Positions 12,696 to 21,047 are shown, counted from the stretch's first letter. The stretch is 64,000 nt of DNA from Deinococcus aetherius (GCF_025997855.1 NZ_AP026562.1:124001-188000), one strand, 5' to 3'. Notes: generated by a model from the sequence alone, not told the origin. Program-made: numbers and translations.

Positions 12696-14084
12696 TCACA
12701 CCTCCAGCGCCGCGCCCCGCCGCAGCACCCGGGTCAGGACGAGGTAGTAGACGATCCCGACCGCCAGCCAGCCCAGGCCGAGCAGCTTGGTCTCCGTGTT
12801 CATGGTGTACAGCACGTAGGCGATGATGACGAACCCGATACCGGGCAGCAGCAGGTGGCTGAAGTAATTCCGCGAGCCCCGCCGCACGAGGAAGTGGTAG
12901 ATGACCGAGGCGTGCAGGAACAGGAAGCCCGTCAGCGCCCCGAAGTTCACGAGGTTCGTCAGCCGGGCCACGTCGTCGATAAAGGCCAGCGCGACGACGA
13001 GCGAGACGAGCACCACGATGAGGATGCTGACGTACGGCGTCTTGAAGGTCGGGTGGACCCGCGCGAGCGGCGCGGGAAGCTGGCGGTCGCGCGCCATCGC
13101 GTACAGGATGCGGCTGATCGCGGCCTGCGAGACGAGCGAGTTCGCGACTCCCCACGCGAGCGCGGTCGCCCCGGCCGTGAGCAGGGACAGCCAGCCCCCG
13201 CCCGCCACCGCCGCCGCCTCGTAAAAGGCCGTGTCGGGCGACTTGAAGGTCAGCCCCCGGCTCAGGTCGGCGGCCACCCAGGTTTGCAGGATGAAGAGGC
13301 CGCCCATCAGGAAGAGCGCGGCGAGCGTGGCGCGGCCCACCGTGTTCCGGCGGCGGTCTTTCACCTCCTCGCTGAGGGTGCTGATCGCGTCGAAGCCCAG
13401 AAAGCTCAGCGCGGCGACCGAGACGGCGGCCCCGACGAGCGCGGGCGTGACCACCCCCGGCTGGTACAGCGGCGCGAGCGTGAGGCGCCCGGCCCCCGCC
13501 CCGCTGTACAGGGCGATCAGCCCGACCAGCAGGAAGGCGAACAGCACCGTCAGCTCCAGCACCAGAAAGACCCGGTTGGTGCGGGCCGTCAGCTCCACCC
13601 CGCGCAGGTTGATGGCGGCCCCGATCAGGAGGAAGCCGACCACCCACGCCGCCCGGGGCACGCCGGGAAAGAGGGGCGAGAGGGCCGCCGCGCTCACGAC
13701 GTACAGCAGGGCGGGAATCAGGATGTAGTCGAGCAGGATTAGCCACCCCGCGAAGAAGCCCGCCGCCTGCCCGATTCCGCGCTGGGCGTAGGCGTACACC
13801 GAGCCGCTCACCGGGAAGTCGCGCGACATCGCCCGGTAGCTCATCGCCGTGAAGAACATGGCGACCATGCCGATCAGGTAGGCGAGCGCCACCATCCCCT
13901 TGCTCGCGCCGAACACGTACCCGAAGATGCCGAAGGGGGCAATCGGCACCATGAAGATCATCCCGTAGACGAGCAGGTCCCAGAAGGACAGCGCCCGCCG
14001 GAGTTCCTGCCGGTACCCGAACTCCTCGACGCCCACCCGCTCGTCGGCCGGGAGGGGCGCCCCGCCCACGCCCTCGGTGCTCAC
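12696..14084 (-). CDS. APC-family amino acid/polyamine permease
   Basis: 462 aa, GTG start at 14084 overlapping the formamidase stop (GTGA). About 12 hydrophobic segments follow a short acidic N-terminus. The segment-1 unwound motif (VYGMIFMVPIAPFGIFGYVFG) and the loop SGSVYAYAQRGIGQAAGFFAGWLILLDY region are typical of APC transporters such as PuuP-like putrescine importers. FLGFDAISTLSEEVKDRRR is the conserved E-containing segment. Placed between formamidase and the GS-like ligase, it probably imports the amine or amide substrate of the operon. Confidence 0.9.
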   Translation of the reverse strand: MSTEGVGGAPLPADERVGVEEFGYRQELRRALSFWDLLVYGMIFMVPIAPFGIFGYVFGASKGMVALAYLIGMVAMFFTAMSYRAMSRDFPVSGSVYAYAQRGIGQAAGFFAGWLILLDYILIPALLYVVSAAALSPLFPGVPRAAWVVGFLLIGAAINLRGVELTARTNRVFLVLELTVLFAFLLVGLIALYSGAGAGRLTLAPLYQPGVVTPALVGAAVSVAALSFLGFDAISTLSEEVKDRRRNTVGRATLAALFLMGGLFILQTWVAADLSRGLTFKSPDTAFYEAAAVAGGGWLSLLTAGATALAWGVANSLVSQAAISRILYAMARDRQLPAPLARVHPTFKTPYVSILIVVLVSLVVALAFIDDVARLTNLVNFGALTGFLFLHASVIYHFLVRRGSRNYFSHLLLPGIGFVIIAYVLYTMNTETKLLGLGWLAVGIVYYLVLTRVLRRGAALEV

Positions 14085-14995
14085 GGCGTCCCCCAGATCG
14101 GCTCCACCCCGAGCTGCGCCAGAAGGTCCAGCCCCAGCTCGAAGCGGCAGGTCTTGAGGGGGTCCACGACCTGGCTGATCTGGAGGTTCCCGGCGGCGCT
14201 CAGCAGGCCGATGGCGTCCGCCCGGGAGAGGCCCGCCTCGGCCTGGAGGAACGCGCTCATATGCTTCGTCGCCAGGGTGGCGGCCTCGTCGAGCGTCAGG
14301 GCGCTGGCGACCGTGTAGAGGTGGGTGGCCGTCTGCACCATCGGCAGGGGCCAGGGGCAGGCGGGGACGACGCTTACCCGCAGGGTCACCTCGCCGGGCA
14401 CCTCCAGCCCGCAGACGCTGACCTCGCCGTCACCCATCCCCGCGTGCAGGTCGCCGAGGGCCAGCAGGGCGCCCTCCACGTTCACCGGCAGGAAGAGGGT
14501 GCTCCCCGCCCGGATGACGGTGGTGTCCATGTTGCCGCCGTGGGGGCCGGGGGTGCCGTTGGGGACGGGCGTGTCTGCCGGAGCGGTTCCGATCACGCCG
14601 ATCATCGGGCGTAGGGGCAGCCTCACCCCGCTCACGGTCACCTGCCCGTCCTCGACCGGGAAGACGCGGACGGTGGGGCGGTCGAGCGCGTCGCCCTCCA
14701 CGCCGAGCCCCGGGCCCGTCACCATCACCGCCTGGGGACCGACCCGGATGTCGAGGATTTCGATGGCGAGGGCGTCGCCGGGCCGCGCGCCCTCCACGTA
14801 GACCGGGCCGGTCGCGGGGTTGATGCGGTTCCAGTCGAGCGCGGTGAACTCGGCCCCGGCGTCCTGAATCTGGTCCTCGAAGCAGTCGCGCGTCTGGAAG
14901 ACCAGCAGACTGCCGCCCGGCACGCGCAGGGCGGGCGGGTTGGCGGGGTCCATCGCGTAGACGAGGTGGTCGCGTGGCACGGTATACGTCGTCAT
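14081..14995 (-). CDS. Acetamidase/formamidase family amidase
   Basis: 304 aa. ATG at 14995 follows AGGAGAGACGG; the open frame continues upstream but the family begins at TTYTVPRDHLVYAMDP. Characteristic FmdA_AmdA features are present: ALDWNRINPATGPVYVEGARPGDALAIEI, MIGVIGTAP, GPHGGNMDT and LGDLHAGMGDGEVSVCGLEV, the metal-binding core of these zinc-dependent amidases. It releases ammonia from formamide, acetamide or a related small amide in the cytosol. First gene of a tightly overlapping four-gene operon (formamidase, permease, ligase, amidohydrolase). About 80 bases upstream the minus strand has a TATAAG (15080-15085) that could be its -10. Confidence 0.9.
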   Translation of the reverse strand: MTTYTVPRDHLVYAMDPANPPALRVPGGSLLVFQTRDCFEDQIQDAGAEFTALDWNRINPATGPVYVEGARPGDALAIEILDIRVGPQAVMVTGPGLGVEGDALDRPTVRVFPVEDGQVTVSGVRLPLRPMIGVIGTAPADTPVPNGTPGPHGGNMDTTVIRAGSTLFLPVNVEGALLALGDLHAGMGDGEVSVCGLEVPGEVTLRVSVVPACPWPLPMVQTATHLYTVASALTLDEAATLATKHMSAFLQAEAGLSRADAIGLLSAAGNLQISQVVDPLKTCRFELGLDLLAQLGVEPIWGTP

Positions 14996-15141
14996 CCGTC
15001 TCTCCTGTCTGTGTAGAGGGAAAGGGGTGGGCCGCCGGGGTCTGCGCCGCAATATCCGCGCTCCGAATTTCGATGCGCCCTTATAGCACGTCTGCCGCGA
15101 TGGAGGCCGCCTCCCGGGACCCCTGGCCCGACCTCTTCCCC

Positions 15142-15155
15142 GTTCATTTTTGAAC
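15142..15155. promoter_or_regulatory. Inverted repeat GTTCA-TTTT-TGAAC
   Basis: Perfect 5-bp arms around a T-tract in the AT-rich divergent gap between the formamidase operon and the recombinase region. A near-identical copy (GTTCA-TTAT-TGAAC) lies at 40561, upstream of a GGDEF/EAL gene. The rest of the 14996-15235 gap shows no gene. Confidence 0.35.
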
Positions 15156-15235
15156 TACCGATAATACCTCTTAAACCAAGAACAAACGGGGGAGAGCGGG
15201 CGGGAGCTTCGGGTATCCTGGCGACGGAGGCGAGG

Positions 15236-15445
15236 ATGGCGACGAGGCGAGGGGGCAAGCGCGGGGGTCGAGGGCGGGGCGTGGGCGTGCCCGGGAGAAA
15301 GGGCCAGCGGCCGGACGAGCCCAGCCGTTCACCCGCGCCGAGCGAGAGTCTGGTGGGGGCCTTCGACGCCCTCGCCACGGTCGATGCCGACTTTCTCCCC
15401 GAGGGACGGCAGCAGGGCGAGGGGCAGGAGCGTGAGGCATTCTGA
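15236..15445 (+). CDS. Small basic protein upstream of recombinase, unknown
   Basis: 69 aa; ATG at 15236 is preceded by GGAGGCGAGG, and a TATCCT -10-like box lies further upstream. The N-terminal half is Arg/Gly-rich (RGGKRGGRGRG); the C-terminal half is acidic and helical (ESLVGAFDALATVDADFLPEGR). The tail vaguely resembles the ends of VapB-type antitoxins, but no AbrB fold precedes it. It ends 56 bp before the recombinase on the same strand and could be co-transcribed with it. No family is recognised; it could be a chance frame in G/C-rich DNA. Confidence 0.35.
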   Translation: MATRRGGKRGGRGRGVGVPGRKGQRPDEPSRSPAPSESLVGAFDALATVDADFLPEGRQQGEGQEREAF

Positions 15446-15501
15446 GTCGGCGGCGCGCGGCGGCGGGTCCCGGACCCGCCCGTGAGGAACTGGAGCCGGA
15501 G

Positions 15502-16458
15502 GTGTCGCTCGTTCCCCGGACCGACGCCACCGCCCCCGATCCCATCGGGCTCGTCCTCGACTCGGTCACCTCGCCGCTCACGAAGAAGGCCTACGGCAAG
15601 GCGCTCACCGACTTCCTCGCGTGGTGGGAGGCGCAGGGGCGCCCGCCGCTCTCGAAGGCGGTGGTTCAGCGGTACGTCGCGCTGCTGGTGGAGCGGGGGC
15701 TCTCGCCGTCGAGCGTGAACGTGCGGCTCGCGGCCATCCGCAAGCTCGTGCGCGAGGCGGCGGACAACGGGCTGCTGGGCGCCTTCGAGGCGGAGGCCAT
15801 CGCGCGGGTGAAGGGGATCAAACGCCAGGGCCGTCGCTCGGGGACGTGGCTCAGTAAGAGCCAGGCACAGGAACTGCTGCTCGCCCCCGACGTGACGACC
15901 CTGCGCGGGCTGCGCGACCGGGCGCTGCTCGCCGTGCTGCTGGGGTGCGGGCTGCGGCGCTCGGAACTCGTGGGGTTGACCTTCGCCCACCTCGCGCGGC
16001 GCGAGGGGCGCTGGGTGGTGCTCGACCTGACGGGCAAGCACGAGCGCACCCGCACGGTGCCGATGCCGGGCTGGTGCAAGGCCGCCGTGGACGCCTGGAC
16101 GCGGGCGGCCGGGCTCTCGACCGGGCACGTCTTCCGGCCGACCGCGCCGCGCGGGGAGAAGGTGCTCGCCCGCCAGCGGCTCTCGCACGAGGCCGTGGCG
16201 CTGATCGTGCGCAAGTACGGCCGCCTCCTCGGGCACGCGGACCTCACGCCCGAGGACCTGGAGGGGATCAGGCTCGCGCCCCACGACCTGCGGCGGACCT
16301 TCGCCAAGCTCGCGCACCGGGGGGGCGCCCCCATCGACCAGATTCAGCTCTCGCTGGGGCACGCGAGCGTCCAGACCACCGAGGTCTACCTGGGGGTCGA
16401 GCAGGATCTCGGCGAGGCGCCGGGGGACGTGCTGGGGCTGTCACTCAGGAGGGAGTGA
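15502..16458 (+). CDS. Tyrosine recombinase/integrase (XerC/D-like)
   Basis: 318 aa, GTG start at 15502 with GGAG (15493-15496) upstream. The N-terminal SAM-like core-binding domain (about 15-110) contains SPLTKKAYGKALTDFLAWW and SSVNVRLAAIRKLVREA. The catalytic domain carries all six expected residues: Arg in GCGLRRSELVGL, Lys in LTGKHERTRTVPM, His-x-x-Arg in APHDLRRTFAKLA, His in LGHASVQTTEVYLG and the Tyr nucleophile in the same block. It could resolve chromosome dimers, or move a genetic element. No att repeats, tRNA or phage genes are seen beside it. Ordinary base composition argues for a resident gene. Confidence 0.88.
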   Translation: MSLVPRTDATAPDPIGLVLDSVTSPLTKKAYGKALTDFLAWWEAQGRPPLSKAVVQRYVALLVERGLSPSSVNVRLAAIRKLVREAADNGLLGAFEAEAIARVKGIKRQGRRSGTWLSKSQAQELLLAPDVTTLRGLRDRALLAVLLGCGLRRSELVGLTFAHLARREGRWVVLDLTGKHERTRTVPMPGWCKAAVDAWTRAAGLSTGHVFRPTAPRGEKVLARQRLSHEAVALIVRKYGRLLGHADLTPEDLEGIRLAPHDLRRTFAKLAHRGGAPIDQIQLSLGHASVQTTEVYLGVEQDLGEAPGDVLGLSLRRE

Positions 16459-16491
16459 GGGGCGGGTGGGAGAACCGGGGCGTCTCCCCCA

Positions 16492-16719
16492 TTACCCCGC
16501 CCGCCGCGCGACGACCTTGAGGCCGACGACGCTGCCGGGCTGGGCCTCGCGCAGCAGCTCGGTAACCTCCCAGACCTCCTCGGCGGGGTCCTGCCAGCGC
16601 CAGAGAACCCGGTCGCCGACCCGCACCTGCCACCCGGCCCCGACGGTGATCGTGGCGAAGTGGGGGTCGTCGTGGAGCTTGCGGTGGGCGGCCTGTGGGG
16701 GCGGAGCGATTCCCGGCAT
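16492..16719 (-). CDS. Small hypothetical protein
   Basis: 75 aa, convergent with the recombinase. ATG at 16719; a TAGGCT -10-like element ends nine bases upstream, suggesting a leaderless or very short-leader mRNA. The C-terminal two thirds (WQVRVGDRVLWRWQDP, EVWEVTELLREAQPG, VVGLKVVARRAG) alternate like a small beta-barrel, and codon positions carry the G/C bias of real genes. No family recognised. It lies head-to-tail upstream of the P450 gene on the same strand only after a gap of other-strand sequence, so no operon is evident. Confidence 0.55.
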   Translation of the reverse strand: MPGIAPPPQAAHRKLHDDPHFATITVGAGWQVRVGDRVLWRWQDPAEEVWEVTELLREAQPGSVVGLKVVARRAG

Positions 16720-16797
16720 GGTGGGGTCAGCCTAGGCCCGGGCCTGTCACCGCCGTGTCACATGCGGGGGCTCCCAGGCCCGCGCCCCGCCCGCCGG

Positions 16798-18162
16798 TCA
16801 GGCCGTCCCTGGCCCGCGCGGCTCGAAAGTCGCCCGCAGCCCGTGCCGGGGGCGCAGGGTGATCGCCGCCTCGATCTCGACCGGCGGCTCGGGCAGGACG
16901 CGCACCGCGTGGCGGCTGGCAATCGTCGCCAGGAGCAGCGGCGCCTCCATCCGGGCGAAGTTCTCGCCGATACACACGCGCGGGCCGCCGCCGAAGGGGA
17001 AAAAGGCGTAACGGGGATTGTGCTTCTCCAGGTCGCCCGCCCAGCGCTCGGGCTGGAACTCCTCCGGCACGTCGTACCACCGGGGGTCATGGTGGACGAC
17101 CCACTGGCTCATGATCAGGGCGGTGCCCGCCGGGATGAAGAAGCCGCCGAGTTCCATGTCGGTCTTCGCACGGCGGCCCACCGTCCAGACGGGAGGAATC
17201 ACCCGCATCGCCTCCTGGATGACCCGGTTCGTGTACGTCAGGCGGGGCAGGTCGGCCAGGGTGGGCACCCTCCCGCCGAGTTCGCGGCCCAGTTCCTCGT
17301 GCAGTCTCTTCTCGGCCTCGGGGTGGCGGGAGAGCAGCCACCACGCCCAGGTCAGGGTGTTGGCGGTCGTCTCGTGCCCGGCCATGATCAGGTTCTTGGC
17401 CTCGTCGAGGAGTTGCTGATCCGTCATCCCGCGCCGCTCGTCGTCCTGGGCGGCGAGCAGGGTCGAGAGGAGGTCGCCCCGGTCCTCCCCGCCCTGGGCC
17501 CGGCGCTCGCGGATGATGTCGGCGACGAAGCGGTCGATGCGCGAGGTGGCGTCCTGGAAGGCGGCGAAGGCCCCGGGGTTCTCCTCGCCCCCCCGCAGCG
17601 CGGTTCTGAGCACCACGTCCGCCTCGAACATGTCGTTCATCGCCCGCTCGAAGGGCTCGGCGCGCTCGCCCATCTCCAGGTCGAAGAGCGTCTTCGTGAT
17701 GATGTCGAGGGTGAGGTGCATCATGTCCGAGTGCACGTCGCGCGTCTCACCGGGCCGCACGCCCTCCACGTACCTCCGCGCCGCGTCCACCATCACGGCC
17801 CCGTACGCCTGGATGCGCTCGCGGTGGAAGGCGGGCTGCACCATCCGGCGCTGCCGCAGCCAGAAGTCGCCCTCGCTGGTCACCAGGCCGTTGCCGAAGA
17901 GCAGCGTGTTGATGGGGACGTTCTGGTAGCCCTTGTCGAAGAGCCGCCCGGTCTGGACGTGGATGAACTCGATAAGTTTGGGGTCGCTCACCAGGCACAT
18001 CGGGGCGCCCTGCTCGGTCCTGCCGATCAGCACCATGTCGCCGTACGCCCGGGCGAGCACGGGGAGGGTGTCGAGCGGACTCGCGGCCCCCTCGTCCCCG
18101 GGTCGGGCCTCGGGCCGGGGCGGGAGCGGCAGGGTGTGCGGGGCGGGGTGGGGCTGGGTCAT
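16798..18162 (-). CDS. Cytochrome P450 (CYP4/CYP102-like; possibly carotenoid hydroxylase)
   Basis: 454 aa from ATG 18162, which has GGAGGTG just upstream. The longer open frame above it is not P450-like. Landmarks: C-helix WLRQRRMVQPAF, I-helix IMAGHETTANTL, ExxR (EAMRV), FQPERW, and heme loop FPFGGGPRVCIGENFA with Cys397. This long-chain class includes Thermus CYP175A1 and deinococcal CYP287A1, which hydroxylate beta-carotene rings; that role is a reasonable guess in a pigmented deinococcus but not shown here. No carotenoid genes are adjacent. It is divergent from an aldehyde dehydrogenase across a 290-bp gap. Confidence 0.92.
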   Translation of the reverse strand: MTQPHPAPHTLPLPPRPEARPGDEGAASPLDTLPVLARAYGDMVLIGRTEQGAPMCLVSDPKLIEFIHVQTGRLFDKGYQNVPINTLLFGNGLVTSEGDFWLRQRRMVQPAFHRERIQAYGAVMVDAARRYVEGVRPGETRDVHSDMMHLTLDIITKTLFDLEMGERAEPFERAMNDMFEADVVLRTALRGGEENPGAFAAFQDATSRIDRFVADIIRERRAQGGEDRGDLLSTLLAAQDDERRGMTDQQLLDEAKNLIMAGHETTANTLTWAWWLLSRHPEAEKRLHEELGRELGGRVPTLADLPRLTYTNRVIQEAMRVIPPVWTVGRRAKTDMELGGFFIPAGTALIMSQWVVHHDPRWYDVPEEFQPERWAGDLEKHNPRYAFFPFGGGPRVCIGENFARMEAPLLLATIASRHAVRVLPEPPVEIEAAITLRPRHGLRATFEPRGPGTA

Positions 18163-18208
18163 GGGGCACCTCCGGGCGGCCGGGACCGCACGCCGCCTGA
18201 CAGGGCCC

Positions 18209-18237
18209 AGTATCCGAGCCTTTGCTCGCGTTTGCAA
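18209..18237 (-). promoter_or_regulatory. Promoter of the cytochrome P450 gene
   Basis: Minus-strand TTGCAA (-35, 18232-18237), 17-bp spacer and GATACT (-10, 18209-18214), giving a start near 18202 and a leader of about 40 bases. The rest of the 18163-18453 gap shows nothing else clear. Confidence 0.6.
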
Positions 18238-18453
18238 GCGGGGCGGGAGGGCTCGGGTCGTGGGGGACGCTCCCGGTGCACGCCGGTCACGTACGGCGAC
18301 GGGCACGAGCGGGGTACTCCCGGTTCCGGCTTCTGCGCCGACCTCACCATTCGGAGGGACGACCCGCTCCACACTGAGCCTCAAGACCTGCCGGAAATTC
18401 CGGTGCGTGGCGCCCTGCTGGCCCGGCCGGGCGTCCGCAGAAAGCGAGTGAGG

Positions 18454-19902
18454 ATGACCACACTGCTCAATGATCCGGTGACCCGCAGCCGCGCGTACTT
18501 CGACAGCGAGTGGCGCTCCACCCCCAGGACCTTTTCAGTGATCCACCCCGGCACCCTGGAGAGCATCGGCGCGGTCGCCGACTGCACCCCCGAGGATGCC
18601 CGCCGCGCCATCGACGCCGCCGAGGTCGCGCTGAGGGAGTGGCGCCGGGTCAACCCGTACCAGCGCGGCAAGATCCTGCGCCGCTGGCACGACCTGATGT
18701 TCGAGCACAAGGAAGAACTCGCCCGCCTGATGACCCTGGAGATGGGCAAACCCATCACCGAGACGCGCGGCGAGGTCGGTTACGCGGCGAGCTTCGTGGA
18801 GTGGTGTGCGGAGGAGGCCGGGCGCGTCAGCGGCGAGCGGATCAGTATGCGCTTCGACCACAAGCGCGGCTTCTCGAACGCCGAGCCGGTGGGCATCGTC
18901 TACGCCGTGACCCCCTGGAACTTCCCGGCGGGCATGATCACCCGCAAGGCCGCGCCCGCCCTCGCCGCCGGGTGCGTGATGATCCTCAAGCCCGCCGAGC
19001 AGAGCCCGATGACGGCCCTGTACCTCGCCGAACTGTGGCTGGAGGCGGGCGGCCCGGCGAATACCTTCCAGGTCCTCCCCACGAGCGACGCCCCGGCCCT
19101 CACCGCCCCCTTCATGGAGGACGAACGGGTCCGCAAGCTGACCTTCACGGGCTCCACAGCGGTCGGGCGGCTGCTGTACGGGCAGGCGGCGCGGACCCTC
19201 AAGCGCGTCTCCCTCGAACTCGGCGGGCACGCGCCCTTCCTGATCTTCGCGGACGCGGACCTGGAGAGGGCCGCCCGCGAGGTGGTCGGCTCCAAGTTCC
19301 GCAACGCCGGGCAGACCTGCATCAGCACCAACCGGGTGTACGTCCAGCGCGAGGTCGCCGGGGAGTTCACCCGCATCCTGACCGAGAAGACGGCGGCCCT
19401 CAGGCTCGGCGATCCCTTGCAGGACGACACGGGCGTGGGGCCGGTCGTCGAGCAGGCGGGGCTGGACAAGGTGCGGGCGCACGTCGAGGACGCCCTGAGC
19501 CGGGGAGCGCGGGCGACGGTGGGCGGCAGCGTGAAGGAGGGCCTGTACTTCCAGCCCACCGTGCTCGCCGACGTGGCGCCGGGCAGCCTGATCCTGCGGG
19601 AGGAGACGTTCGGCCCGGTCGCGCCGGTCGTGGTCTTCGACACGGAGGAGGAGGGGCTGCGGCTGGCGAACGACTCGGAGTACGGGCTGGCCGCCTACGC
19701 CTACACCCGCGACCTCTCCCGCGCCTGGCGGGTGGCCGAGGCGCTGGAATACGGCATCGTCGGCATCAACGACGGGGTGCCGAGTGCGGCGAGCCCGCAC
19801 GTCCCCTTCGGCGGGATGAAAAACAGCGGCGTGGGCCGCGAGGGCGGGCACTGGGGGCTGGAGGAGTACCTGGAGACGAAGTTCATCAGCATGGGGATTT
19901 GA
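18454..19902 (+). CDS. gabD: NAD(P)-dependent succinate-semialdehyde dehydrogenase
   Basis: 482 aa, ATG at 18454 after GAGTGAGG. Aldehyde dehydrogenase superfamily: AVTPWNFPAGMITRK and LKPAEQSP for cofactor binding, TFTGSTAVGR, the general base Glu255 in LELGGHAP, and nucleophile Cys289 in FRNAGQTCISTNRV. HVPFGGMKNSGVGREGG and LEEYLETKFISMG at the C-terminus are typical of the GabD/SSADH branch. It oxidises succinic semialdehyde or a similar aldehyde to the acid. A GABA route from polyamine breakdown would connect it loosely with the ligase/permease operon upstream. Stands alone; exact substrate is inferred from family resemblance. Confidence 0.88.
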   Translation: MTTLLNDPVTRSRAYFDSEWRSTPRTFSVIHPGTLESIGAVADCTPEDARRAIDAAEVALREWRRVNPYQRGKILRRWHDLMFEHKEELARLMTLEMGKPITETRGEVGYAASFVEWCAEEAGRVSGERISMRFDHKRGFSNAEPVGIVYAVTPWNFPAGMITRKAAPALAAGCVMILKPAEQSPMTALYLAELWLEAGGPANTFQVLPTSDAPALTAPFMEDERVRKLTFTGSTAVGRLLYGQAARTLKRVSLELGGHAPFLIFADADLERAAREVVGSKFRNAGQTCISTNRVYVQREVAGEFTRILTEKTAALRLGDPLQDDTGVGPVVEQAGLDKVRAHVEDALSRGARATVGGSVKEGLYFQPTVLADVAPGSLILREETFGPVAPVVVFDTEEEGLRLANDSEYGLAAYAYTRDLSRAWRVAEALEYGIVGINDGVPSAASPHVPFGGMKNSGVGREGGHWGLEEYLETKFISMGI

Positions 19903-20069
19903 GAGCGTCCCCGCAGGCCCTGCGTGAGGTGGGCGCGGGGCCTTCCTGCGGATGCCCGGGCTCAGCCCGCGACAGGGAAGGGGCGCGGCTCAACCAACGC
20001 TGTTCTGCCGGGTGCGGCGAGGCGTTCCTACCCGGTGCATGACACCCTTCGCCGCACTGAGGGTGACCA

Positions 20070-20102
20070 TATCTCCTTTCGATCTCCTTTCGATCTCCTT
20101 TC
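20070..20102. repeat. Three tandem copies of an 11-bp unit (GATCTCCTTTC)
   Basis: Copies at 20070-20080 (first base T instead of G), 20081-20091 and 20092-20102. They sit in the 313-bp gap (19903-20215) between the dehydrogenase and rhodopsin genes, about 110 bases upstream of the rhodopsin start. The gap otherwise holds a G/C-rich stretch and the rhodopsin -10 element. Function unknown: regulatory iterons or slippage. Confidence 0.75.
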
Positions 20103-20203
20103 GTCGACCGCCCGAACACCGCCGTTCCCTTCACGGAGTGTGCTGAGCTACAGGTTCAAGGAACCCGCAATTCACGCCCGCCTTCCCGGGTTGGCGCCTC
20201 CGG

Positions 20204-20209
20204 TACCGT
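20204..20209 (+). promoter_or_regulatory. TANNNT -10 element of rhodopsin gene
   Basis: TACCGT followed by exactly six bases and the ATG at 20216. This is the leaderless-promoter spacing seen repeatedly in this window; no clear -35 or ribosome site accompanies it. Confidence 0.5.
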
Positions 20210-20215
20210 CGGGCC

Positions 20216-20953
20216 ATGAACGAGACCGTCGCGCTGTGGAACTGGATCGGGTTTGGGGGAATGCTGATCGGTGCGCTCCTGTTCTTTCCGCACACGCGCC
20301 GCCCCGTGAGCGAGTACGCGCGGCAGTCGTACCTCGGCCTGTTCCTCGTGCCCCTGATCGCGATGCTGCTGTACCTGATGCTCGCGCTGGGGCAGGGGCG
20401 CACGGAGGTCGAGGGGCGCACCGTGTCGTGGATTCGGTACGTCACGTGGATCCTCACGACGCCGCTGCTCCTCAACCAGCTCGCGCGCCTCGTGCGGGCG
20501 CCGGGCAGTTTCGTCGCGGCGCTGCTCGTGTCCAACACCCTGATGATCGGCACGGGGGCGCTGGCCGACCTGTCCCCCACTCCCCAGCGGTACGTGTGGT
20601 ACGGCGTGAGCTGCGCGGCCTTCGTCGCCGTGTTCTTTCTGCTGTACTCCGACTTCACGCGCCGGGCCGGGCAGCACGGCGGCGAGGTCGAGCGGACCTT
20701 CCGGCGCCTGCGGGACGTGAACTTCATCCTGTGGCTTGGTTACCCGGTCGTGTGGATTCTGGGCACGTCCGGCGTGCGCGTGCTCGACTCGGGCCTTCAG
20801 GCGGCGCTGTACACGCTGCTCGACCTCGCCGCGAAGGTCGGCTTCGGTCTGCTGGTGCTGTCCGGCCGCGACCTCCTGGAGCGTGTCGGAACGGTCGCCA
20901 CGCAGAACATGGAGTCGGGCCGCCTCGCCTCGTCGGGGGGCGGCAGCGCGTAG
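20216..20953 (+). CDS. Microbial (type 1) rhodopsin with noncanonical T-T-Q motif
   Basis: 245 aa, seven hydrophobic helices, retinal protein of the inner membrane. Helix G carries the retinal lysine and its Asp counterion (LLDLAAKVGFG; Asp203, Lys207 = bacteriorhodopsin D212, K216). The pocket is conserved: Arg74, Trp78, Pro83, MIGTG in helix D, and WLGYPVVW (Trp173, Tyr176, Trp180). In helix C, however, RYVTWILTTPLLLNQ places Thr77 at the proton-acceptor position (D85), Thr81 at T89 and Gln88 at the donor (D96). The D115 site is Asn107, and the E194/E204 release group is absent. It therefore should not pump protons like bacteriorhodopsin; Thr at D85 recalls halorhodopsins. It is closer to archaeal/BR-type than to proteorhodopsin. 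No transducer, carotene oxygenase or retinal gene is adjacent. Confidence 0.93.
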   Translation: MNETVALWNWIGFGGMLIGALLFFPHTRRPVSEYARQSYLGLFLVPLIAMLLYLMLALGQGRTEVEGRTVSWIRYVTWILTTPLLLNQLARLVRAPGSFVAALLVSNTLMIGTGALADLSPTPQRYVWYGVSCAAFVAVFFLLYSDFTRRAGQHGGEVERTFRRLRDVNFILWLGYPVVWILGTSGVRVLDSGLQAALYTLLDLAAKVGFGLLVLSGRDLLERVGTVATQNMESGRLASSGGGSA

Positions 20954-21047
20954 AAGGGTCGCCGCCCGGGGGAGGCCCTCGACCCGGAGGTTCCTCCAAC
21001 CCTCCCCGAGACGCGCTGCCCCGCCGGGAAGTCTCTAGGATGTCGGC

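Noticed and set aside
11412..13742. 776-codon plus-strand frame opposite the ligase and permease genes
   Set aside because: Same reason: spans two real genes on the other strand without homology.
15236..15445. Calling the small frame a VapB antitoxin
   Set aside because: Only its tail resembles antitoxin ends; the AbrB fold is missing and no PIN toxin follows.
18454..20042. Alternative plus-strand frame inside the aldehyde dehydrogenase
   Set aside because: Arg/Gly/Pro-rich out-of-frame translation; the dehydrogenase frame has complete catalytic motifs.
20216..20953. Reading the rhodopsin as a proton-pumping bacteriorhodopsin or proteorhodopsin
   Set aside because: Acceptor and donor carboxylates are both missing and the release-group glutamates are replaced.
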